Shown here: positions 9,855-20,200 of the stretch, in pieces
How the letters are laid out: every line of letters starts with the position of its first letter
How positions within the stretch are numbered: position 1 is the stretch's first letter
Origin: Ectocarpus siliculosus
Taxonomy: Eukaryota; Sar; Phaeophyceae; Ectocarpales; Ectocarpaceae
Length of the DNA: 23,989 nt
Assembly: GCA_000310025.1 (NCBI GenBank)
Contig: FN648851.1
Location: forward strand, 7,033-31,021
Reading direction: 5' to 3'
Notes under the pieces: generated by a model
Database searches by the model: none
Told to the model about the DNA's origin: nothing
The model's input: only the letters and a program-made list of their open reading frames with translations
Made by a program: the position numbers and the translations under genes

Positions 9855-11181
9855 ATGGGTTTCCTGTCAGCTGACGCCATGTATCCAACTCACAACCCAG
9901 GGCCTTACGCACGACAGCGCATTGTCAAACATTTGTTTCGGAAAAAACATTGTCGCAACAACGAAATAAATACTCGCACGAGGCCCCACGGCGAGGTAAA
10001 CAAGCTGGGGGAAGGGGTGGGTGAAGAGGGTTGGGGGGATGACGGCGTGCCTCGTTGCTGCTGTTTCTCTTCCGTTAGCGTCTCCGGAAGCACCCCTCAT
10101 CCCACTTCATACCCTGTACCATACGTTACTCGGTACTGCACCGAATCCCGGACGGAAGCCCTGTGGCATTATTGACGTTTTTCGAAAGGCGGTTTCCGGA
10201 GGCACACGCCCGAATAGCCGATATCTGTTCAGTTTTAGGTGGGTCTAGGGTGGTGGTGTGAGGTGTCGGAAGGGAAGGATTGAAGCCCTTGCAGACAATA
10301 TTAAATGCTCAACCTCTTTGGGTTTGTGACCCAGCCCGAAAGATAACCCAGGAGTCAAAGCAAACCGCACAGACCAGTTCCGAAGCATTGAGCACGAAAA
10401 ACAAGTCCGGCTCTGCCCTGCTGTACCTCAGTCAACCTGTTTCACTGCTGTAGAACCAGTGCTAAAACAGCGTTGCTAAAGAGGGGGGTTGTCTCAAGTT
10501 GGTAGTCTCCTTCAAAATCCTCCCGACAAAGTACGACAGGGTTTGCTGAAATACGCATTAACTTCATCCCTAGATTCTAACTCCACGTAAGCTCCGCCCC
10601 TACATAGTCGACTCAATGGTGGGCTACAAGAATACGTCGTACACCAATAGCGGGTTTCTAATCTACCGTACATCGCCGTAAACGAACGGTTCTGTACTGC
10701 TGGTGCTGTGACCACGCCAATACAGACCCAACACAACTGACCCTTTTGCTGCTAAATGCCGACATTTTCACGTCTTCGTCCACAACAACGCTTTGCACCT
10801 GTTGGCTCAAGAGGTATCACATCAGTGTAGAGGTAAAGCACATACCTGTACAGCAGCAGTAGATTCACCAGCCACGTGCGTATAGAACGGTCCGTCGTTG
10901 GTGCCATGGGACACGAAGCTCAGCTCCTCCGCAACGCCAAACAGCACTGTGACATCGAAGGACGAAGCTCTCAGCAATATCCTCCCCAAGTCGGCAAAAG
11001 CGAACGAATCTTCGACAGCGTGCCAACGCCGTTTTATGTTCCTGCACGTGATTCGATGCAACAGCAGCCAGCCTGTTCGATGAGAAACAACAACCAATAC
11101 AGGAGCGTAAAAGAACAAAGACACAAAACAACTGATGGACAAATGCCGATGCCAAGTGGTACAGAGGTCGAGCCTCGGTAG
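9855..11181 (+). CDS. Gene B: spliced gene, unknown function (model)
   Basis: Exon 1 (9855-9995) starts with an ATG and encodes 47 residues (MGFLSADAMYPTHNPG, then a basic part with VKHLFRKKHCRNN), ending at GGCGAG|GTAAAC. Exon 2 (10079-10238) follows an excellent acceptor, a Pyr-rich tract ending TTCTCTTCCGTTAG, in the same phase. It encodes 53 residues with a helical second half (SPVALLTFFERRFPEAHARI) and ends at TTTTAG|GTGGGT. A third exon (10886-11181) fits the phase after a weak acceptor (GTATAG) and ends at a TAG; it is polar and Gln-rich (97 codons). Exons 1 and 2 are the better part; exon 3 is tentative. No homologue is recognised. Confidence 0.33.
10512..10620 (-). CDS. Possible terminal exon on minus strand
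   Basis: The minus frame contains GAYVELESRDEVNAYFSKP followed by CRTLSGGF and a stop at 10512. This is well mixed and gene-like. TAG dinucleotide contexts near 10600 could act as acceptor. It lies in the intron between exons 2 and 3 of gene B, on the other strand. No upstream exon could be linked. Confidence 0.2.
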
Positions 11182-11890
11182 AAGAGGCTGCCATTTGTAG
11201 CCAGCGTGACAACGGGAAGCGGATGTTCAAAATACACCCGCACGGATGTTGAATATGTACGGTACAACCGGAGCAGGTGTGTCAGTTCCCCACACAGCAG
11301 CACACAGCAGTTTACAGCAGCAGTACCGGAAAAGAGCACAAAGAACAGCAGTAGTATAATAGCAGAGGGCCGGGAAACCCAAGCGGAAACGGGTTACTGG
11401 AGACAAACAGGGCATGTCCGTCTCCCTCCCTCTCTGCCCACTTGCCTGGTAGTCGTCCTTGTGCTCCAGGGTATGTATGTGCCAGCTGCTCCATCATCAG
11501 TTGTTGAACGCGTACTCGTTCATCGATGCGTACATCCATCCTCGAGAGTGTCGCCGCCTACAGATGTCCGCGAGGAAGCACGGAAGTGTGTGCTCTTCCC
11601 CATATAGGTGCCGCGGCTCGAAAAGAGCCTGCTGCTTCTTTCATCAACGAGCGTCGATATGACCACCCCTGTGTTCAGCCCTGTGCTGTCGGGGTGAGGT
11701 AGCTGCTGCGTGCACCTCGTCTGGAGCATCATCTCCTCTCGATCGAGAAAAAGCGCTGATACAGGAGTCACACCATGTTTTCTGCTGTCCACCATGACCC
11801 AGACAGTATCCAAGTTAGCTCTGCTGTTGCCTAGCCCTTGTGGTACGGCCTGTGGCGCCCTTGCCTGGGGTTGTGGACTGATGCTCCACA
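11182..11890. other. Interval with CAG motifs, no supported gene
   Basis: This interval carries ACAGCAGCACACAGCAG and TTACAGCAGCAGTACC (about 11292-11325) and AACAGCAGTAGTA at 11344. Both strands have long open frames (11206-11607 plus; 11520-12146 minus, running through the TTCCAAA repeat), but no splice context supports either of them. Confidence 0.4.
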
Positions 11891-11893
11891 ACT

Positions 11894-12057
11894 TTGGAAA
11901 GCTTCCAACTATTTGGAACCAACTCGTTCCAAATGTTCGGGCCCAGGTTCGTTCCAAATTTTTGGAAGAAATTTGGAGGAACGCCTCCGTACAAGTTCCA
12001 AATATTTGGAACTTTGGAACTTTGGAACCGAAATTTGGAATGATTAAAATGACCCTT
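11894..12057 (+). repeat. TTCCAAA-rich dispersed repeat, copy 2
   Basis: This copy starts TTGGAAAGCT and ends TTTGGAATGATTAAAATGAC, followed by CCT. It consists largely of alternating TTCCAAA and TTTGGAA words (for example GTTCCAAATATTTGGAACTT). It is inverted relative to copy 1 and about 5.9 kb away. Both strands are open through it (11710-12141 plus, 11520-12146 minus), giving repetitive peptides such as KVPKFQIFG that should not be taken as genes. Confidence 0.7.
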
Positions 12058-13204
12058 AGTGGTGGTGTCGCGGACGTATATTCGGTCGATGCACCCACCC
12101 CTGAAATAGAGAGAGGCAACGATGCGTACACACTGCTGTAGACCAAGAGCGACCAATCTCAACGTGCGTACGAAGGGTCGGTAGCGGTTCTTGAACACAA
12201 TAGCCTTCTGCCAGCAGCATACAAGCGAGGGAAACTGAGTGCACGTCCACACGGCAGCGCCAGCAGCACCAGCAGCACCAAGTGCAGCAGTAGGTGGTTG
12301 ATGAAGAATGAGAGTTTTCGTCCGCCCCAAACAACAGTCAAACTCAATCGTGTTCCCGCGCTGGTACATAGCAGAGAGCCCTGCATACATGTACAGTAGC
12401 AACGGTGGCCTCGGTGTGATGGTTTACGCCCCAGCCACATCTATTCGTAACCGTAAGGGATTTTGGACCTCCCGGGGGGCCGGGGGGGGGAGGGGGCACC
12501 GAGGCTTGGCTACCAAATAAAGCTACATGGATACATGTAGTCACTCAAGCTCCAGCCCGACGCCAATCAGCGCAGCAGCGGGGAAATTAGCCCTGCTGTA
12601 CTGCTGTAACATCCATACGAACTTAACCCCTGGTGAAGGCTGGACTGTAATTGTTTAGTTTTTGCCCCATAAAATGAGAGCGAGAGCGAGCGGAAGAGAG
12701 AGACGTGCTGATAAAGACACCAGTACTTATACACACGCAACAGATATCTCCACCTGTACGCCATGAGGGGAGCCGGTGACAGGGTGGTGGCCACAACAAA
12801 GGTGGGTGTCGATGACAGCAATACAACAGAAAACCAACAAGCAGGCGGCGGGTGTTGTTCTGAGTAGAAGAGAGGGCATATGGGACCGACCGACAGACAG
12901 CTACCCTCGCACCATCAATCAGCCGCGATTCGAACCACAACGGCGTCTCACCTCTTAGACTGCTGCTACAGTAGTTCTTGGATGGCCTACCCGCTTTACA
13001 AAGCGGTTCAGGCCTTTATCGCGGGCGGGCGTGTTTGTTGTGTTCCTGTAGCGTGAGCAACCGCGGAGTACAGACGTGTGTGTTTTCGAAAGTAACTGCT
13101 GTTACACGGATACCTGTGTCCATGCATGCAAGGTGTTCTTCGCTGTTGTACCCGCTACTGCTGTGTTTGAAAGAAAAAAAGAATGTTCAGCTGCTTTTAA
13201 GAAC
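12058..13204. other. Interval without a supported gene
   Basis: This holds CAGCAC/CAGCAG repeats at 12254-12292, a CTGCTGTACTGCTGTA doublet at 12594-12609, a G-rich stretch at 12472-12500 and the small inverted repeat CTACATGGATACATGTAG (about 12522-12539). No reliable coding frame with splice sites was found. Confidence 0.5.
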
Positions 13205-13259
13205 ATGAAAGAGGCGCCAACTGCTGTACGCGTCAATGGCTTGTCTATCTGTTTCGGGG
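13205..13259 (+). other. Possible alternative 5' exon of the oxygenase-like gene
   Basis: An ATG at 13205 opens 18 codons plus one base (MKEAPTAVRVNGLSICFG) and ends at a strong donor, TTTCGGGG|GTGAGT. The acceptor at 14698 (TTTTTGATTCCTACAG) would continue in the correct phase into VYHEFLARTVPFVTGPGAW and then into the proposed first exon at 14764. That would give a 424-residue form with a more hydrophobic N terminus. The phase fit could be chance. Confidence 0.25.
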
Positions 13260-13841
13260 GTGAGTGCACCGATCGACCGAATGTATCCGAAACAATACAA
13301 CTAAGAGACACGTTCCTGGCTGCGGGTGCCTGTGCTAATACTTGTCTACATACGTCTACAGCAGCAGCGTGTCACTTCGCCCGGTGGCGTGGCATTGAAG
13401 TCCCCTTCGTCCGGTCGCAGGTTTTCGGTCGTATCCACGCCACACCAACAATAAATTTGAGCAACCACCTGTACATATTTTTCCCCTAGACCAAACCTTC
13501 GATATGAGTCACGACACGACCACCATCCTAAGAATATATATCGTACATGATTCGTACCCCTATAACCGAAACGCCCTTGTTGTCCTTGTAGCTATTGCAG
13601 TGCTTCATGTTTAGACCCTTGTTATATGTTCACACCCGGTTTGGGAAAGAGCAGTGCGGAGTAAGCGAATAACAGCTGACGTGGGCGCTCCTCACAAACA
13701 TTATCTGGTCGGGCTATCCAACGCGTACCTACGGGCGGGCACCTGAAACAGTCGTGTCGTCTACAGATTCGACTACACACGTACTCACACAAACGATAAG
13801 AAACATTGTTTCCCCAGAATTAGATTTGTTCCTTCCTCGCG

Positions 13842-14310
13842 ATGCCTCCCCCTATTCTGTTCCTTGACCCTGTAGTCTATCATATTCCGTTTCCCCTTAT
13901 TCCAACACTGCCGACATCCATGCGCCTATCCTTCCGGAAAATAGTAGTGAAAACTATTCCGGAAGATTTTCGCCCCCTCCTCTTTTCCTCATTTCGACCA
14001 CTCCTCGACGACCGCTCGTATACCGTTTCTCGTCTGCTGGTCAGTCATATACCTCCCTACGTTTTCCTCTGTGTAACAGCAGGGTTGCCATTGCACTCAA
14101 TCCTTCGTTTCCATATAGTATCCCAAATAGTACCAGTTTCAATTCCCCCCCTCCTTTCTCCCGCCACTCCCCCCCTGACCAACACGGCAGCATTATTTTC
14201 CTTGGTCCCCCTTCGAAGCCCTCGTGTGCACTAACTCCCGTCCTTCTTCGATGTTTTCGTACTTGAAGAACGCCATGCCCCACTCCCCCAACCCCCCCCC
14301 CCCCTGCACA
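13842..14310 (+). other. Pyrimidine-rich tract ending in C13
   Basis: The plus strand is strongly C/T-rich over about 470 nt and ends in 13 C (14292-14304). It includes TCCGGAAAATAGT and AACTATTCCGGA, which can pair imperfectly (about 13934-13964). A 130-codon frame (13842-14234) is probably a by-product of composition. The tract lies upstream of the oxygenase-like gene and may be promoter or intron sequence. Confidence 0.5.
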
Positions 14311-14763
14311 GGTAAACAAATACGCAATCATTTTCCGCTATTATCTCCGAGGCTCTCAACATAAATGGATGCAGCAGCGCCAGTGCCATCCATGAAACCC
14401 TTCCCCGGGTGCCCAAAACACCCGAAGAGCAACAGACATTCCTATCCCTGCGTAACAGCACAGAGCCGGAGTTACAGCCGAACTGAAGTATTCAGTGTAG
14501 TCGGTATTGTTGACTCCCCGTTTGGCGGGGCTATGTGAATGTGTGCCGCTGGCATTCCTCCTAAGGATGTAACCTCCCGGCTGTGTCTACTTCGGGTACT
14601 CTGTGCAACGCTTGCTCAAGGGAGAGTGATTCATGACTACACGTACCTGTCCGGTAACATCTCCGACAATATTACTCTCATATTTTTGATTCCTACAGTG
14701 TATCACGAATTTCTGGCTCGCACCGTGCCTTTTGTGACAGGCCCGGGTGCGTGGAGGACAAGC

Positions 14764-17100
14764 ATGGGAAGCATGACGAACATGCCTAATCTTGCACCTA
14801 TGGGGCCACTGCCGCCAGAGCGGGTGCTGACCGACGGAGAACGAAAAGAAGCGAACAGGCGCGAACGGGCGCGGGTGAATGCCTCGACTGCAAAAGCGAA
14901 AAAGGCGAAAGTCTTGGCGGCAAGACGCGCTCAGGGAGAGGTATGCATATGACGTGCGAAAGTTCTTGCGTCGAACCCATTAGCCCAGACCGAGAGAAGC
15001 ACGTCACTGTCCTCTAAGGCTGAGCGACAAGAGCGCGACAAGTAGCGGCAGCAGCTGCTGTCACCAGGTCTGCCTCCTACACCCCCCCCCCCACACACAC
15101 ATACACTATCGTTGCGTTGTCCCCGAACCTGCCGCGGGCTTCCCCGGTGGCCTATAGGTGGTTATTGTTTGTGTTTAACTGGTGTGTATCTGGCTCGGAC
15201 TGTACGCATGTTTGTAAAATACAGGCGGATGTGGGGGGTCCATCCCCGAGGGAGGCGGAACATCCGGCACGCAATGCGGTTGGTCTGGAAAGCGACCCGC
15301 TACGGTAAGGTTACGTTTTTGCCCGTGTGTGGCTCCCCCCGACTTTTTACTCATACGCCTGTACCAAGACCGGTGCCTCAACCTCAGTGCACACGTGTTG
15401 GTCCTTAGTGCTTGATTCATCCTGCCCTGCATTTGTTGATAGGTCCTGTGCTAAGCGGCAGCCCTGACAAATAGGTACCCCCCCCCCCCTCGGTGTTTGC
15501 CATCGGGATTGGGTTTTCGTCGTTTGTCAACGACGTTGTCAAACAAGCCAATTCACTTCGTGAACTAGGCAACGAGGTTGCCGGGTTTTTTTTTTTACCT
15601 CGTATTTTGTTTTCGGCGGTAACCATAATGGTGGTCGAGTAGGTCATGTTGTGCGGGGTGGGGAACCGTCACTCGGCGCAAGGGGGATGATCGCACCACG
15701 TTGTGTTAAAATGGTCAAGCATCCTCGAGGCAGTTACACAGTGCTTACAACTGTCTCTGGAAGTGAAAGCACAAGAAAATAAATTAAGTCATACGTAGCT
15801 GTCATCCGTACGCAAGGAAGTATGCACAAGATGCCGAACACTGTTAAAAGGATGCAGCTCACCCTTCATGCGACTCGCCGAATACCTCACGGCGCTTCGC
15901 CCTTGGTTATGTGAGAGCCTGGTCCGGTGAGAACCCGGCGTGCTCCGTCCCGGCTTTATAGGGATGCGAGGTCAATGGTCCAACGACTACGTCATGCACG
16001 ACTATGAGTAGATGAGTACCCCCCCTCCCCCACCCCCCCCCGCGCGCTCATGCCAGCGCGCACTCGACACGAAGCGCGATCCTCAACCCGTATATTGACG
16101 ACGATATCGGCGTTGAACAGTCTAGGACGGATATCCAGAAATTGGTCACTGGGATGAAGAGCGCCCAGCGCACTCTTAGTGGGGCTGCACGACACGCGGC
16201 CGAACAGCGGTGTATCGCCGAATTCGTGGGTACCCCCTACGGGAGACTCGCACGAAATAAGCTGATGAGAGACGGGAAGGTATGCGTCCCGCTGTTCGCT
16301 TCAGAGCAGGAGGCCCGCACGAAGACATCATCAATGGCATCGGCTGTGGCGCGGCTCGTGGAAGACACGGACGGTTCTGTCAAGAGTGTCATGTTGAAAA
16401 GGAGATACACGAGAATAAAGGGTCAGGACAGGCTCATGATTCCCCTTAGTGATCTGGGCACTGATTTTGGTAGTGTCTCCGGTGACATGGAAGAAACGCT
16501 GGTGTACGTGCTGTGGGCTCTCGACAACCCGGGGTACGATCGGATCCTCGCGGAGATAAGCACTTGCTTGCTCAGTCTAGAGGGACTCTTGGCACAGGTG
16601 AAGTGAACATCGGCTCAGTAGCGATGTGTTTCGTGCGGGTTTCTCGACGGTGTTCACGCATGGTCACCCGGCAAAAAACCATTTCACCTATTTTTTCTTT
16701 CGCACCGCTCCGTGTCTCGCACCAATGGTCCGAACGACGGCAGGTTTTACACCGGGACCAGGTATTGGAGAAGATCACCGATCAGATGGCGGGCCGAACA
16801 CAGGCGGCGACTCGCGGAAACAGTCGACCTCAGCCGCCTCCGTATTCCGCGTTGTGTGCGTTTCAAGAGGGGACTATCCTTCGTATCGTGGATGGCAGCC
16901 ATCTTGACGTCCACAAGAACTACGAGCAGGGTAGCGCTGTCGAATGCCAGATTCCGCGTGGATGGGGATTACTATGGCATGGTCTATCCGTACACGGCGG
17001 CGACGGTTGTACTGCTGCATGGCTTGCTCGTCTCCACATCTTTCTCCGTGCGCTTGGTTGTCCGCAGGCGGCAACGGGAAAAATAGACTTGGTCGACTGA
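14764..17100 (+). CDS. Probable 2-oxoglutarate/Fe(II)-oxygenase-like protein, 4 exons
   Basis: Exons are 14764-14940, 15225-15304, 16057-16597 and 16744-17100 (384 codons plus TGA). All junctions are GT...AG and agree in phase: GAG|GTATGC, ATACAG|GCGG, CTACG|GTAAGG, a C-rich tract ending GCCAG|CGCG, CACAG|GTGAAG and GGCAG|GTTTTA. Residues 1-60 are very basic (ERKEANRRERARVN, KAKKAKVLAARR), possibly a nuclear or nucleic-acid-binding tail. Residues 87-266 are mixed helical sequence. The last exon resembles a double-stranded beta-helix domain, with LLAQVLHRD (H269-x-D271), EGTILRIVDGSH (about 308-319), RGWGLLWHGLSVHGGD (H350) and ARLHIFLR (R362). Known enzymes of this fold bind Fe(II) with HxD...H and 2-oxoglutarate with a downstream Arg, so oxygenase activity is inferred; the substrate is unknown. 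The first ATG is uncertain: the frame is open from 14539, and an upstream exon is possible. Confidence 0.62.
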
Positions 17101-17203
17101 GTGTGCATGATATGAGTAACAATAGACTTGGTGTTATCTTTGTAACTGTGGCATGAGTAAGCACCTCCGGCTTCAACCACAGAAGGCCATCGCCAGGTCG
17201 GAG
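17101..17203. other. 103-bp tail-to-tail intergenic space
   Basis: The plus-strand oxygenase-like gene ends at 17100, and the minus-strand frame ends with the TAG at 17206-17204. Polyadenylation for both must occur within or beyond this space, so their 3' UTRs probably overlap. An AATAGACTTGGT repeat occurs at the end of the upstream gene and again in this space. Confidence 0.5.
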
Positions 17204-20200
17204 CTATTCTCCCGGCTGGATATCAGCATTGAGCTCTTTCGACGATAGCATCCCTGTCTCGTTAGGATGGATCTCTGTAGAGGCCAACACTCCCTCCATT
17301 TCAGACAGAACTTGCTCCGAAGTGGGGATATCCCGTTTGTGGGTGATTCGACACGTTACGGTGAAGTCACGAATTGGTACACTGCTTTTTGCCGCATGTG
17401 TTTTGCGGTACGATAGTACCGCAATTGTGCGTCTGATGCACACATCGTGGTTTTGGCACCGGGCGCGCGGATACATCGATCACGGAACGGTGTAATTGCA
17501 TTTACCGCACCGGTATTGGTGTTTACGCACCCATGTGTGTTACGGCACCAGGGCGCGATAAAGGAACAAGACAGAAAGGATTTATAAACCGATCGCACCC
17601 GGTGCCATAGCACACACAATTACGGTACATGCCTGCAGCTCGGAACTGGCTGCCTACGATCTACCCGTTCCCGTCGGAGAGGTCGTGCGCGACCATTTCG
17701 CCTACACTGAGCTGGTTGTGGTTCATGTGCGAGACCCCCGAGCCCGACCAACACGCCAAAAGCATTGAGCAGCGGCAGTGGGAGCAGGACGGGCGCTGAT
17801 GCGTGCTGCATGCCGGTGTGTGTGTGGAGTGTGGAGGTCGATGGGGATCGTCGACAACGAGTCAATCTGAGCCACCGCATGTCTACAGCAGGTACTGGCT
17901 ATTATCACGTAACCGACAAGAGCAGATTATCGAACAACAGTAAGAACTCTTTGAATCGTCTCAGGTAAACACAACTGCTTGTAGTTCTAGGAGGTTCACA
18001 GCGTGGACTGAGATCGGCTCTAGAAGCCCGGTCGATTACCTCTTCTTACTGTTGCTTTTGTCTTCACTTTAATATCGATCCGACCTCGGCACCCGGTGCT
18101 TTATTCTGTCCCTACTTCGTAGTACAAGACTTTACGCGGTCGATTCCCGTGGTCACAGGAAAACTAACCTATAACCAAATACAGGAAAACACGAAAGACC
18201 ACAACAATAACAAGTCGGTAGAAATCAACGACAGATAGTCTAGGACAACACGCTCGCCTATACACACTAAGCGAGGTAAGACTAGACTCGCAAAAAGGAC
18301 AGGAAAGCAAGAGAAAAGTCCAAAGACCAGAACGGACACAGACAAGGGAAAGAGACAACGTGTGGGCTATGCTCATGACAACGACACGGAAATAAAAAGG
18401 CAACACACCAATACCTCAGCGACACGTACACGACCGCTGTCTCTGAGTCTCCGTGCGGAAACAGATGTCTGCTTCCACGCACAGAGGTGGGGCCTACAGA
18501 GGGGACAACACTTTCACGCCACGAGACACTAAGAACGACCGCCTGGCGCTCGTTATTTGGCCGTCGAGCCTGACGCCGCCCGTGTTCGGAAGCACGCGCG
18601 GGGACTCCGACCTACCATACACTTGCGTCTCATTATTCAAAGGGTGCTATATCAGAAAGAAGAACAGGCACAAGTAAGACTCTTATGTTACTTGGGTGCC
18701 CTTCCGGCGTCTCGTGTTTTTCATACGGAACACACCCGGGCGTGCTGTTCAGTTGTTGCCGTAGCTTGACGTTACAGCCAGGTATTGCGTCGCTACGTAC
18801 TGAAGATGGTGTACCGCTGTAGATTTGCGCGGCCTGTTCAGGTCCCTGGTGATGAAGCAGACCCCTGCGCAGGCGTGCTGGCAGATGCCGGAACAGGCGC
18901 GCTTATGGCGGCCGGAGCAGCGGTCCCGAGACCCGCTTCGAGCCTAGATGCTGTGGTGAAAAAATCAGCTTCGTTCAAGACGGTGCCCATATCTTCGAGA
19001 AGTTTCGTGTTCCTGCATACTCCACGAATTCAAAAGCGAGCACGGAAAGAATGTCGGGGCGTTAGTCCACCGGGGGCGTTCCGAGGTCGAGTCAGCGGAA
19101 CAGGACGTATGTGACGAGAGGCATGGACCTCGTCTTGCTGTGGCAGAGGTGATACAGAATATACCGATAGACGATGTACATAGACCGCGTGGTGTCCTCC
19201 CCCCTCTGACGTATAGGACCTTGTGCTTCCGTTTCGACTGCAGGAAATACTGCCGACCCTCTGGCCGTCATCTCCTGTTAATCGGCGATCCCTTGCCCAG
19301 AATTTCAATCATACGTCTGGCTTGTCCAGGGAGACCTTGGTGACAACTGTGGCGTAACCGAGGAAGTCAAGCCGGCTGTAATACAGCGGCGTTTTTGGGT
19401 ACTTTGGTGACAACCAGGCAGACGGGATTGACTGCGGGAGAAGCAATCCGATACGTCAATCGACACCACCAGCGTCGTGCGCGTCGGAATGTCATCTCAA
19501 ACTATAGACCATTTCGATGTAGTGGGGAAGCAAAGAACGGAATAAGCGACCTCTACGGATGTTTACAACACACTTGTGCATGACATGGTCGGCCTAACCT
19601 TTCAAATGTCTTCGCGCTCCCTTTAGAAATTCGGGCCACAGCCAGGATGTGGGCCAACGCCCCTTTCCCTGGTGCCCGTCGCTTCAGATCGAGATAAACG
19701 GCGATGGTCATTCTCATGTAACCCACCGAAGGATGCCGAACTAGGACTCGCTCGGCCAGTGTATCGAGAAGGTCTTCTATCCCTGACGGCCGCGAGGTAA
19801 CAGACATGGGGTTGGTAGGTGCAGGGGTGGGCGTTGATGGTCAGGATTACTTGTCATCCCCGTGCTTCTCGTGGCATCATCAACAACGCATTTGCCAAAT
19901 GCATACGAGACTGTAATCTACATGCCGGTGTGGGGAACATATAAGCTAGAATTTTATTTTCGGTACAGCATTGTGGACCAGACGTGGACGGCCAAAGAAC
20001 GTTCGGATACGGCGACGACCACGACTGCATGGGACACCCGGTGCGACGACGAACCGTGCTTGAATGCGATGCGAACAACCGGGCGCGTGCCTTTAACGTG
20101 CCACATGGTGCTGCCGACCGACGGGTGCATGGAAAGCTCTCACTGCTATACGTGGTTACCGGCGCATCCTCGGGACACACACTCCACGTGGTAGTGCTGC

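Noticed and set aside
11520-12146. 208-codon minus-strand ORF and 143-codon plus-strand ORF over the same bases
   Set aside because: Both run through the TTCCAAA repeat, which happens to lack stops. Repetitive peptides such as KVPKFQIFG on both strands indicate non-coding origin.
14505-14530. Small hairpin CCCCG...CGGGG as a bacterial-type terminator
   Set aside because: The stem is only about five base pairs and the genomic context is eukaryotic; no T-tract follows.
16513-17100. 195-codon plus ORF taken as one uninterrupted protein
   Set aside because: Its first part overlaps the third exon in another frame. Only 16744-17100 continues the spliced frame.
18164-18406. Hydrophobic minus-strand ORF resembling a membrane protein
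   Set aside because: The minus strand is pyrimidine-rich here, which yields Leu/Ser/Phe/Val-rich translations; no splice or start context.
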